This document shows, one piece after another, positions 35,697-43,507 of a stretch of 64,000 nucleotides of DNA (position 1 is the first letter of the stretch; the number at the start of each line of letters is the position of its first letter). Source of the DNA: an uncultured Lachnospiraceae bacterium (GTDB taxonomy: Bacteria > Bacillota > Clostridia > Lachnospirales > Lachnospiraceae). The notes beneath the pieces are model-generated. The model saw only the letters and a list, made by a program, of their open reading frames with translations, was not told the DNA's origin and made no database searches. The stretch is from contig CAMJHQ010000010.1 in NCBI GenBank assembly GCA_946405625.1, positions 1-64,000 of the forward strand, read 5' to 3'. The position numbers and the translations under genes are program-made.

Positions 35697-36857
35697 TTAC
35701 TTTTCGGTCAGATCATCGATAAAGAACTTACCGTTTGATTCAACAACCGTAAAGATTATATGCTGTTCATATCCTTCACCTGTAATAGTAGCATTGACCT
35801 CCTGTACGGAATCAACCCTGACAGGTAAAGCGGATAACTTATTAAGCTTATCCTTTACAAGTGTCTTCTTACTGTCTGAATAGCTCTTTGAAGCACCTAC
35901 TGTAATTGTCATATCGCCGCCTGTATAAGCAAGCTTTGACATTGCTTTCTGTACCTCACTTCGCTCCTTGTCTGTTCTTTCACCCTTTGGTAAAAGCTTA
36001 AGATAAGCATCAACATCCTGATTATTTAACGCCGAAACATAGTCATTCATAAGATCACTGACTGTTTCTCTGCCTCCTGATTGTTTAAACGGTCCCCAAT
36101 TCATGAATACGGAAACAACACCAAGCGAGATCAAAAGAAATGCAGCTACTATGATCAGAATCTGAACAGTATGTTTCTTTCCTGACTCCTCAGGTATAGG
36201 ATTAAGCGGACTACTCGAAGCCGCACCTGAATAAGAATTTGCATCCTGATAACTTAACTGCTGCTGAAATCCCTGCTGATTAAATGACTGTCCCTGGTAA
36301 GTCATATTTCCATAAGAATTCATGTTCTGATACTGGCCATTATCAGTTGAGACCTGATTCTGATAGGATTGACTATCATATGAAGTCTGTTTCTGATAAG
36401 ACTGATTATCATATGACGTCTGATTCTGATAAGTCTGATTATCATATGACGCCTGGTTCTGATAAGACTGATTATCATATGACGTCTGATTCTGATAAGT
36501 CTGATTATCATATGACGCCTGATTCTGATAAGTCTGGTTTATGTATCCGCCCTGAGACTGGATATCCTGTCCAGGATAACTTCCCTGCGGCTCAAATCCT
36601 GTCTGCGGTGAATAATCATTTGCCCTTGCAATCGCCTGCTCAGGTGAAAAATTACCCATTGCAGGATTCGATGTATACTGCGGCTGCTGACCCATATATA
36701 CATTAGCCTGCTGATTTACAGACTGCTGCACTGTATCAGGATTTATCTGCTGCTGATTCACCGTCTGCTGTACTGCGTCAGGATTTATCTGTTGATTCAT
36801 ATATGTATTTTCAGGCTGTCCCGAAAATGTATTATTGTTATTTTCAAATTCACTCAT
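35697..36857 (-). CDS. Membrane protein with Gln/Asn repeat N-terminus and extracytoplasmic domain
   Basis: Predicted 386 residues. The N-terminal 220 residues are low complexity, rich in Gln, Asn, Tyr and Ser. They include a decapeptide repeat of the type SYDNQ(T/S)YQNQ, about eight copies at residues about 104-190. One membrane helix at about 231-255 (ILIIVAAFLLISLGVVSVF) follows, then an extracytoplasmic NTF2-like or DUF4878-like domain (about 270-386). The topology puts the repeats in the cytoplasm. It lies directly after the HPr-like gene (14 bases). I do not recognise the full-length protein; similar Gln-rich single-pass proteins occur in Lachnospiraceae. Confidence 0.7.
   Translation of the reverse strand: MSEFENNNNTFSGQPENTYMNQQINPDAVQQTVNQQQINPDTVQQSVNQQANVYMGQQPQYTSNPAMGNFSPEQAIARANDYSPQTGFEPQGSYPGQDIQSQGGYINQTYQNQASYDNQTYQNQTSYDNQSYQNQASYDNQTYQNQTSYDNQSYQKQTSYDSQSYQNQVSTDNGQYQNMNSYGNMTYQGQSFNQQGFQQQLSYQDANSYSGAASSSPLNPIPEESGKKHTVQILIIVAAFLLISLGVVSVFMNWGPFKQSGGRETVSDLMNDYVSALNNQDVDAYLKLLPKGERTDKERSEVQKAMSKLAYTGGDMTITVGASKSYSDSKKTLVKDKLNKLSALPVRVDSVQEVNATITGEGYEQHIIFTVVESNGKFFIDDLTEK
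36300..36545 (-). repeat. 30-bp tandem repeats coding for SYDNQ-YQNQ decapeptides
   Basis: About eight imperfect 30-base units in tandem inside the 35697-36857 gene. The first units are nearly identical, and later ones diverge (SYDSQ, STDNG, SYGNM). Expansion or contraction between strains is likely. Confidence 0.8.
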
Positions 36858-36871
36858 ATTAATTCTCTTAC

Positions 36872-37105
36872 TTACTCGGAAATATAAGGCTTGATAACCT
36901 CAAGAATTGTATCTATATCATCACCTTCATAAATATTAAGCTTGATAGGCTTTGAAATATCAAGACTGAAGATTCCCATAATGGACTTTGCGTCAATAGT
37001 ATATCTGCCTGCTACAAGATCAAAATCATTCTTAAATCCTGTAATATCGTTTACAAAAGATTTAACCTTGTCAATTGAATTAAGTGAAACGTAAACTGTC
37101 TGCAT
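36872..37105 (-). CDS. HPr-like domain protein lacking the active-site histidine
   Basis: A 77-residue protein with HPr-family layout. The segment AGRYTIDAKSIMGIFSLDI matches the HPr Ser46 region (S41 here). The N-terminal loop that normally holds the phosphorylated histidine (GLHARPA) is replaced by NSIDKVKSF without histidine. It therefore cannot carry phosphate from enzyme I in the usual way, but could still be a serine-phosphorylation target or regulator, as with Crh. The start at 37105 has GGAGG eight bases upstream. It is divergently oriented from mtaB and has its own promoter. Confidence 0.82.
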   Translation of the reverse strand: MQTVYVSLNSIDKVKSFVNDITGFKNDFDLVAGRYTIDAKSIMGIFSLDISKPIKLNIYEGDDIDTILEVIKPYISE

Positions 37106-37154
37106 ACCTGCAACCTCCAATTTTTGATGTAATATAGTTAACAACTATGTTATA

Positions 37155-37183
37155 ATTCTAAAAGTTTATGGGCTAAAAGTCAA
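37155..37183 (-). promoter_or_regulatory. Sigma-A-like promoter of the HPr-like gene
   Basis: On the minus strand TTGACT (37178-37183), 17-base spacer, TAGAAT (37155-37160). It lies in the divergent gap to mtaB, about 50 bases upstream of the HPr-like start codon. Confidence 0.6.
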
Positions 37184-37218
37184 CATAAATACAATGTATA
37201 TCAGAGGTCAGAAATCCC

Positions 37219-38601
37219 ATGTATGATAATCTAACAGGAAAAACCGTTTCAATATATACGCTAGGCTGTAAGGTAAATCAGTACGAGTCGGATGCAATGT
37301 ATGAGAAACTTGCTCAGTATGGTTGTTTACCTGTTCACGTATCAGAAGAATTACCTTCATCAGATAGTAACAATACCACTGCCGGATCTGATATTTTTTC
37401 AAACAAAGCAGACATTTCCGGAAACAGTGTAGACATCTGCATAATCAATACATGCTCCGTTACCAATATGGCTGATAAAAAATCCCGACAGATAATCAGC
37501 AGAATGAGACGAATGAACCCCGGCGCAGTTATAGTGGCTACAGGCTGCTACGTACAGGCCTCGGCCGACGATATCGTTAAGCAGGGTGTTGTTGATCTCA
37601 TAATCGGTAATAACAGAAAACATGACTGTGCTCGTATAATCAGTGAATTTATAGGACATGAAGCAGTATCCGATAATCTTATAGATGTAAATAAATGCCC
37701 TGATTATGATGATTTAAAGCTTTCAATGCCCGAAGGTCATACAAGGGCTTATATAAAAATCCAGGACGGCTGTAACAGTTTCTGTACATACTGCATCATC
37801 CCGTATGTCCGCGGACGTATCAAAAGCCGCAGTCTCAGTGATATACTTTCGGAGATTGAAACAATTGTCACTAACGGCGTCAAAGAGATTGTTCTGACCG
37901 GAATCAATCTTTCATCATATGATGATGACAATACCGGAGCAACACTTAAAGATGTAATATGCCGAATATCCGAAATACCCGGACTTGAAAGAATAAGACT
38001 CGGTTCCCTCGAACCACGTGTAATTACAGAGGAATTTCTTGATGCAGTAAGCAAGCTTCCTAATTTCTGTCCTCATTTTCATCTTTCACTTCAGAGTGCC
38101 TGCAACGAAACACTCAAAAGAATGAACAGAAAATATACTATCGAAGAATTTATAGAAGTATGTAACAGAATAAGGCGTTACTTTGACAGACCTGCTCTTA
38201 CAACAGATGTCATAGTCGGATTTCCGGGAGAAACTGATGAAGACTTTGAAATAACCTTCGATAATCTGAAGAAGATTAATTTCTATGAAATGCATGTATT
38301 TAAATACTCAAGAAGAAAAGGTACAGTTGCTGATAAAATGGCTGATCAGATTCCAGAACAGGTTAAAAATATAAGAAGCGAAAAGCTGCTATCTCTCACT
38401 GCTTCAAACAAGGCTGATTTCGAGGAACGCTTTAAAGGTGAGCCGCTTAATATTCTTATTGAAGAAAAAATCAATGATAATGGAAATACATACTTCAGAG
38501 GTCATACGGAAAGATATATGCTGGTAGACATCCCTGAAGAATATATAAACGAAAAATATCCTGAAATAAAGAATCCGATTAATCATATAATAAGTTACTG
38601 A
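37219..38601 (+). CDS. mtaB: tRNA threonylcarbamoyladenosine methylthiotransferase
   Basis: A 460-residue radical-SAM methylthiotransferase that converts t6A37 to ms2t6A37 in tRNAs reading ANN codons. The UPF0004 domain carries its three cluster cysteines in TLGCKVNQYESD, INTCSVTNMADKKSRQ and ATGCYVQ. The radical-SAM motif is CNSFCTYCIIPYVRGR, and a C-terminal TRAM-like segment (GEPLNILIEE...GHTERY) ends the protein. The TLGCKVNQ spelling and KSRQ segment point to MtaB rather than MiaB or RimO. A linker of about 25 residues (SSDSNNTTAGSD) is inserted in the N-terminal domain. It is the only clear plus-strand gene; the ATG has AGAGG upstream. Confidence 0.94.
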   Translation: MYDNLTGKTVSIYTLGCKVNQYESDAMYEKLAQYGCLPVHVSEELPSSDSNNTTAGSDIFSNKADISGNSVDICIINTCSVTNMADKKSRQIISRMRRMNPGAVIVATGCYVQASADDIVKQGVVDLIIGNNRKHDCARIISEFIGHEAVSDNLIDVNKCPDYDDLKLSMPEGHTRAYIKIQDGCNSFCTYCIIPYVRGRIKSRSLSDILSEIETIVTNGVKEIVLTGINLSSYDDDNTGATLKDVICRISEIPGLERIRLGSLEPRVITEEFLDAVSKLPNFCPHFHLSLQSACNETLKRMNRKYTIEEFIEVCNRIRRYFDRPALTTDVIVGFPGETDEDFEITFDNLKKINFYEMHVFKYSRRKGTVADKMADQIPEQVKNIRSEKLLSLTASNKADFEERFKGEPLNILIEEKINDNGNTYFRGHTERYMLVDIPEEYINEKYPEIKNPINHIISY

Positions 38602-38610
38602 GATTTACCA

Positions 38611-38651
38611 AAGAGCAAGTCCCGATTCCAAAGGAATCGGGACTTCCTCTT
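38611..38651. terminator. Bidirectional terminator between mtaB and the 38683-40056 lipoprotein gene
   Basis: AAGTCCCGATTCC (38617-38629) and GGAATCGGGACTT (38633-38645) give 13 perfect pairs with a three-base loop, extended by AAGAG / CTCTT. It lies between convergent genes and can serve both strands. Confidence 0.85.
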
Positions 38652-38682
38652 TATGTTAAATATTTAGATTTAATTCCCGTAC

Positions 38683-40056
38683 TCACGGATTAAAAAATCT
38701 TTGTTCCAAAAGTTCCCCACTATTTCTTTCTATTACAAAGCACTCATTATTTTTTATAAAAGCAAATACAGGAATAAGCTCGCCTTCCATTTCATTTTTA
38801 TCGGACTTCTTAAAATAATATACAACCTGCAGATAACTTAGGCTATCGGGATCAACGGTCGAAGGATCTACAGCGCCTCCATAATAATACTTACGCATCA
38901 CTTCATCATTAAACTCTGTTCCCGTCTCATATTCAGTATCTATAATTTCGTAACTGTATTCCAGATTAAATCCTATCACACCATCATTATCTACTAAGAC
39001 CAAACGATCAGATATATCTTTAACAAAAGAACTACCATAATAAATTTTAAAGCCTCCATAATCCTCTGAATAACCGGCCAGCCCGAATTCATGATCTGAT
39101 AATATACTAATGTCATCATAGCCTGATGCGATTGAAACCGCATATCCGTTTTTGATAACACTTGTATATTGCAGTTCATTCAAAGCCTCATTGTTATAGA
39201 AAAGTATTTCACTTTTTACAAGCGACGGATCATCTTCAATCAGTGTATCATTACCATCAAATCGATAATTACTGTACAGTCCGACAAAATTCGGATCAAT
39301 GCCATATCCAAGCTTATCATCAAGGGTTTCCACCACAGTATTTATAATTTGATCTTCGTTCAATGTTGTTTTATTCGGAGCTGATTTGATATCATCAACA
39401 TTTATCCATCTTGTATTCTCGGCTTTTCCAACAAGAACCATGCCATCATTATATGTATAGCTTAACTGATCAAACTCTTCATTACCTACGATAGCACCTG
39501 TGTTCAGTGGATAAAGTGTTGCATACATAATATGAGTCGTCTTGCCGTAAGCAATCAGTAATTGATAATCAGTGTCACGATATTTACCTTCATAAACATG
39601 AGCAAAATAATTTTCACCATCTTTCCAGGAATCGATTTTATCTGTAAATTGTGTATCAGCACCTGTACCATATTTTACATTCAATTCGAAAATTCTTTCA
39701 TATATCGGATTTTCACCTTTTTCATCAGTGAGCTCCTTCATATTAGGTCCCTGCAATGCTATAGCTGAATCACCAAAGAAATTCTTTACGATTTCCTCTT
39801 CATTTATACTCTCTTCATCGATAAATCTTATTTTATATATAGGCTGCTCTTCTTCTTCGTAACCCGTTTCAGATTCATCCGGGCCCGGCTCACCAAATTC
39901 ATTATTATCTCCATTTAATCCACCCAATTCAATAATTTTATTATCTCCGCCTTCATATTCAACTTCATAGGATTCCGGCTCATTTCCGCATGCTGATAAT
40001 AAAAATATACTGCTTAGGCAGATGGCAGCTGCAGCTGCTTTAAATCTTTTAATCAT
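38683..40056 (-). CDS. Large lipoprotein of unknown function
   Basis: A 457-residue lipoprotein with lipobox LLSAC (cysteine 23), an acidic Gly/Glu-rich linker (about 28-75), and two similar-looking alpha/beta halves. No family is recognised with confidence; the strand patterns recall YcdB/YcdC-like or regulatory-protein lipoprotein domains of Firmicutes. The start codon lies at the edge of a 10-pair hairpin whose loop exposes a run of seven G residues, a very unusual Shine-Dalgarno (40055-40089). It is convergent with mtaB and sits downstream of tRNA-Glu. Confidence 0.7.
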   Translation of the reverse strand: MIKRFKAAAAAICLSSIFLLSACGNEPESYEVEYEGGDNKIIELGGLNGDNNEFGEPGPDESETGYEEEEQPIYKIRFIDEESINEEEIVKNFFGDSAIALQGPNMKELTDEKGENPIYERIFELNVKYGTGADTQFTDKIDSWKDGENYFAHVYEGKYRDTDYQLLIAYGKTTHIMYATLYPLNTGAIVGNEEFDQLSYTYNDGMVLVGKAENTRWINVDDIKSAPNKTTLNEDQIINTVVETLDDKLGYGIDPNFVGLYSNYRFDGNDTLIEDDPSLVKSEILFYNNEALNELQYTSVIKNGYAVSIASGYDDISILSDHEFGLAGYSEDYGGFKIYYGSSFVKDISDRLVLVDNDGVIGFNLEYSYEIIDTEYETGTEFNDEVMRKYYYGGAVDPSTVDPDSLSYLQVVYYFKKSDKNEMEGELIPVFAFIKNNECFVIERNSGELLEQRFFNP

Positions 40057-40089
40057 AGTATTTACCCCCCCAAGTTATCTAAATACTAT
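40055..40089 (-). promoter_or_regulatory. Hairpin presenting a poly-G ribosome binding site in its loop
   Basis: ATAGTATTTA (40055-40064) and TAAATACTAT (40080-40089) are perfect inverted 10-mers. On the minus strand the 15-base loop ends in seven consecutive G residues, and the following arm includes the first two bases of the ATG at 40056. Folding would display the G run but bury the start codon. Confidence 0.5.
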
Positions 40090-40130
40090 CAATCATCAAT
40101 GTAATTATACAATACGTTTATAAAACAAAA

Positions 40131-40173
40131 AAGAACATAATCGCCTGATCATAATTGGTGCGATTATGTTCTT
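40131..40173 (-). terminator. Terminator of tRNA-Glu
   Basis: AAGAACATAATCG (40131-40143) and CGATTATGTTCTT (40161-40173) form a 13-pair stem with a 17-base loop. On the minus strand it is followed by TTTTTTGTTTTAT. Confidence 0.85.
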
Positions 40174-40178
40174 ATTAG

Positions 40179-40250
40179 TAGTCCGTAGGGGAATCGAACC
40201 CCTGATTCCGCCGTGAGAGGGCGGCGTCTTAGCCTCTTGACCAACGGACC
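40179..40250 (-). tRNA. tRNA-Glu (anticodon CTC)
   Basis: A 72-base tRNA gene on the minus strand. Anticodon stem CCGCC / GGCGG with seven-base loop CTCTCAC reads anticodon CTC (codon GAG). T arm is AGGGG-TTCGATT-CCCCT, and the acceptor arm closes GGTCCGT with ACGGACT, including a G-U pair at the end. CCA is not encoded. The gene has its own promoter and terminator. Confidence 0.95.
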
Positions 40251-40286
40251 GTCATTTATAATAACAAAAGTGCCTGCAAAATGCAA
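40251..40286 (-). promoter_or_regulatory. tRNA-Glu promoter overlapping the thiI terminator
   Basis: On the minus strand TTGCAT (40281-40286), 17-base spacer, TATTAT (40258-40263), seven bases before the tRNA. The spacer and -35 lie inside the terminator hairpin of thiI. Confidence 0.65.
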
Positions 40287-40292
40287 GCACTT
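40266..40292 (-). terminator. Terminator of thiI
   Basis: AGTGCTTGC (on the minus strand) pairs with GCAGGCACT, one G-U pair, loop ATTTT-type, followed by TTTG. It lies 20 bases after the thiI stop codon. Confidence 0.7.
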
Positions 40293-40311
40293 TTTTTATA
40301 TTTTTTTATTA

Positions 40312-41499
40312 TTATTTGAGAACCTTTATTTCAGCGGTTTCAAGAGCCTTTTGATATATTGGTTCTATGATACCTTCAAGTTTTTTTTCATGTCTTTTAA
40401 TAACTTCAAGCTTTGGTTTTGTAACCGGATGCTTAGCAACAAATATTGTACAGCAGTCTTCATAAGGTTCAATTGATGTTTCAAATGTACCGATTTTTTC
40501 CGAATAATCTACTATCTCCTGCTTATCCATTCCGATGACCGGTCTGTAAACAGGAATATCGACAGCTTCATCTATAACGCCAAGTGACTGCATAGTCTGA
40601 GATGACACCTGTCCTATAGATTCTCCTGTAACAAGACACTGTGCACCTTCTCTCGCAGCTATATCCTGTGCCATTCTGAACATATATCTCTTCATGATTA
40701 TTGTAAGCTCATCATGAGGACAGTTATCATATATAGCAAGCTGCAGATCTGTGAAATTAACTATATGAAGCGCTATCGGACCTGCATATTGAGAAACTAT
40801 AGTGCCAAGCTTCTCAACCTTTTCAAGAGCTCTGGCCGACGTATAAGGCGGAGAATTATAATATACGGCATGCATTTCAACTCCGCGCTTAGCGATCATA
40901 TATGTGGCTACCGGGCTGTCTATGCCGCCTGAAAGCAGCGACACAGCCTTTCCGTTTGTACCGACAGGAAGACCTCCCGGTCCCGGAAGTGTTTTTGAAT
41001 AAACATATACCTTATCCCTGATTTCAACCTCAACCATAACATCAGGATTATGAACATCAACATGAAGTCCCTCAGCTTCAAACTCTTCAAGAAGATCATG
41101 ACCGACTTCAGCCTCAACCTCCATTGAATTCATCGGGAATGCTTTATCTGTTCTTCTGCAGTGAACCTTAAAGGAGAAATCAAAATCATCATATGAATCC
41201 TTAAAATGTGCTATAGCCGCACTTCTTATCTCATCATATTCTTTTTTCTCTCCGACAGTGACCGGACATATTCCGGTAATACCGAATATCTTTGTAAGAT
41301 AATCAAGGCAGGTATCATAATCAAAGTCAGACTTTGCTTCAACATAGATTCTTCCGAAGTCTCTTCTTACATCAAATTCTCCGAGTGACTTGATCCTGTT
41401 ACGTATCCTCTTACATAATATCTCTTCGAAAACATATCTGTTCTTTCCCTTTGTTCCAATCTCTGCATATTTAACCAGGAACATATTTATCTTTTCCAT
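40312..41499 (-). CDS. thiI: tRNA 4-thiouridine synthase
   Basis: Predicted 395 residues: N-terminal ferredoxin-like/THUMP region (residues about 60-165), then a PP-loop ATPase with LLSGGIDSPVA, and the TGESIGQVSSQT segment. It adenylates U8 of tRNA and inserts sulfur to give s4U8; many homologues also feed thiamine thiazole synthesis. No C-terminal rhodanese domain is present, so sulfur must be delivered directly, as in the Bacillus NifZ-ThiI pair. The desulfurase gene lies immediately upstream (28 bases). The ATG follows GAGAGG. Confidence 0.95.
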   Translation of the reverse strand: MEKINMFLVKYAEIGTKGKNRYVFEEILCKRIRNRIKSLGEFDVRRDFGRIYVEAKSDFDYDTCLDYLTKIFGITGICPVTVGEKKEYDEIRSAAIAHFKDSYDDFDFSFKVHCRRTDKAFPMNSMEVEAEVGHDLLEEFEAEGLHVDVHNPDVMVEVEIRDKVYVYSKTLPGPGGLPVGTNGKAVSLLSGGIDSPVATYMIAKRGVEMHAVYYNSPPYTSARALEKVEKLGTIVSQYAGPIALHIVNFTDLQLAIYDNCPHDELTIIMKRYMFRMAQDIAAREGAQCLVTGESIGQVSSQTMQSLGVIDEAVDIPVYRPVIGMDKQEIVDYSEKIGTFETSIEPYEDCCTIFVAKHPVTKPKLEVIKRHEKKLEGIIEPIYQKALETAEIKVLK

Positions 41500-41527
41500 G
41501 TAAAACCTCTCTTTTTCTCACCAAAGC

Positions 41528-42688
41528 TTAACCCCTGACATAATGTCGAAGGACCGGTAGAAGTTCTTCGATTTCAACAAGTGCACTGTCAACTTCATAT
41601 TCATCATTAGTCTCGTTAAAGCTGAATCTGAGTGTAGATTCAAGCTTGTCCCTATCTAAACCAATAGCCGTAAGGACAGCACTTTCACGCCTTTTATTAG
41701 ATGAACATGCAGATCCCGATGATACATAAATCCCTTTATCCTCAAGCGCATGAAGCATAACCTCAGCCCTGACTCCCGTAAAACTGATGCTCGCAATATG
41801 CGGAGCAGTCTGGGAATTACTGTATACATCCGGCAGATTTTTAAGTCCTTCGATCAGTCTGTTCTTTAAAGCTTCAACACGAGCCATTTTTTCAGGCATA
41901 TCCTTCATTGTTATAGAAACAGCAACGCCGAGTCCTGCTATGGCAGGCACATTTTCGGTTCCGGATCGCATATTCTTCTGCTGACCACCACCGTAAATTA
42001 TCGGCCTGATAAGCGTCCCTTTCTTTACATAGAGAAATCCCGAACCCTTCGGTCCATGAATCTTATGACCGCTGACTGAAATCATATCAACGCCCATTTT
42101 CTTGGGATTAACTTCAATCTTACCGAATGACTGTATGCAGTCCGAATGTATAGTAACATCCGGATTCTTCTTTCTGACTGCTTTGGATATCTCAGCTATC
42201 GGCTGAACCGATCCGATCTCATTATTTATGTGCATGCAGCTGACAAGGATCGTATCATCTCTAACCGCATCAGCAAAATCCTCCGGTCTTACAACTCCGT
42301 TCGAATCCGGAGAAATGTATGTAACCTCGAAACCTTCCTTTTCAAGGAACTGCATTACAGCAAGAACCGAGGCATGCTCTATCGATGAAGTAACAAGATG
42401 CTTTCCGCGTCTCTTCTTTGCAAGTGCTGTACCTATGATTGCAAGATTATTTGATTCAGTTCCGCCTGACGTAAAGATGATCTCATCCGGAGTCACTTTC
42501 AGACTGTCTGCAATAATCTTCGCACTGTCCTTTATATAATGCTCCGCGGTCACTCCCTTCAAGTGAAGAGATGATGGATTTCCATAATCAATGTCCATAA
42601 CCTTGATCATAATATCTCTTACTTCGGGATAAACTCTCGTAGTAGCGGAATTATCAAAATATATTGAGTTATCAATTTTATCTTCCAT
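41528..42688 (-). CDS. Cysteine desulfurase (NifS/IscS type, ThiI partner)
   Basis: A 386-residue PLP enzyme that takes sulfur from cysteine to form an enzyme persulfide. The PLP lysine is in SVSGHKIHGPKG, the substrate histidine in SSIEHASV, and the persulfide cysteine in SSGSACSS. The gene directly precedes thiI with only 28 bases between them, which suggests this copy is dedicated to tRNA thiolation, like B. subtilis NifZ. It might also serve Fe-S assembly; no iscU or sufU is nearby. Confidence 0.93.
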   Translation of the reverse strand: MEDKIDNSIYFDNSATTRVYPEVRDIMIKVMDIDYGNPSSLHLKGVTAEHYIKDSAKIIADSLKVTPDEIIFTSGGTESNNLAIIGTALAKKRRGKHLVTSSIEHASVLAVMQFLEKEGFEVTYISPDSNGVVRPEDFADAVRDDTILVSCMHINNEIGSVQPIAEISKAVRKKNPDVTIHSDCIQSFGKIEVNPKKMGVDMISVSGHKIHGPKGSGFLYVKKGTLIRPIIYGGGQQKNMRSGTENVPAIAGLGVAVSITMKDMPEKMARVEALKNRLIEGLKNLPDVYSNSQTAPHIASISFTGVRAEVMLHALEDKGIYVSSGSACSSNKRRESAVLTAIGLDRDKLESTLRFSFNETNDEYEVDSALVEIEELLPVLRHYVRG

Positions 42689-42760
42689 TATTTCTTATCC
42701 TATCTGATTTAATCATGAGTCACATTTTAACACAATTTTCAGACAAAAACATATAATACT

Positions 42761-43507
42761 TTATTTATCAAGTATAAATCCCAGAATAGAAAGAATCGTC
42801 ATACCGGCGGTTTCCGTTCTGAGGATTCTGTTTCCCAAAGATATTATAACCGCACCTTTTTCTTCGGCAATCTGTATCTCACTGTCAGCAAATCCACCTT
42901 CCGGACCTATAAATATATCTATCTCATCGTATGATGCAGCTTTTGACAGAATACTTCTCGTAAATTCCATCCCTTCAGCATTTTCATAAGGAACAAGAAC
43001 CAGACGATTAATCCCTGAATTGTCATAGAGCGACTCTATAGCAGCCTTATAGGACATATATTCTCCGATTTCGGGGATTATACCGCGCCTGGATTGCTTC
43101 GCTGCAGCTTCAGCTATCTTTCTGTATCTTTCGAGTTTCTTATCCTTCTTCTTCTCTTCAAGCTTAACTACAGTCCTCTCCATCATGACAGGAATTATTT
43201 CAACGGCACCGAGTTCTACGGCCTTCTGAATTACAAACTCAAGCTTATCGGCCTTCGGAACTCCTTGAAAAAGACGGATTTTAACCGGAAGTTCAGCATT
43301 ACAGTCATGTATATCAACTATATCAGCTATAACTTCATCATCTATTTGGGATATAACACATTCATAATCTCTTGAAGAGCCGTCGCTTACAGTAATACTG
43401 TCACCGACGCTGAGACGGAGCACATTTTTTATATGATTCACATCCTCGCCGGATATGATTACAGACTTATTCAGTTCGCTTAGATTTTCTACATAGAATC
43501 TGTGCAT
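42761..43507 (-). CDS. rsmE: 16S rRNA (uracil1498-N3)-methyltransferase
   Basis: SPOUT-family methyltransferase of 248 residues. It has an N-terminal PUA-like domain (MHRFYVENL...SGEDVNHIKNVLRL) and a C-terminal knot with QKAVELGAVEIIPV, FIGPEGGFAD and LGNRILRTETA. It methylates U1498 in the decoding centre. The start at 43507 lies inside the end of prmA, giving an overlap of about 19 bases; GGTGAG precedes it. The prmA-rsmE pairing is conserved in Firmicutes. Confidence 0.96.
   Translation of the reverse strand: MHRFYVENLSELNKSVIISGEDVNHIKNVLRLSVGDSITVSDGSSRDYECVISQIDDEVIADIVDIHDCNAELPVKIRLFQGVPKADKLEFVIQKAVELGAVEIIPVMMERTVVKLEEKKKDKKLERYRKIAEAAAKQSRRGIIPEIGEYMSYKAAIESLYDNSGINRLVLVPYENAEGMEFTRSILSKAASYDEIDIFIGPEGGFADSEIQIAEEKGAVIISLGNRILRTETAGMTILSILGFILDK

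Noticed and set aside
36300-36545. CRISPR array
   Set aside because: Units are contiguous and coding; there are no unique spacers and no cas genes nearby.
36284-36706. Plus-strand open frame over the Gln-rich gene repeats
   Set aside because: It is produced by the periodic 30-base repeats of the minus-strand gene and has no ribosome binding site.
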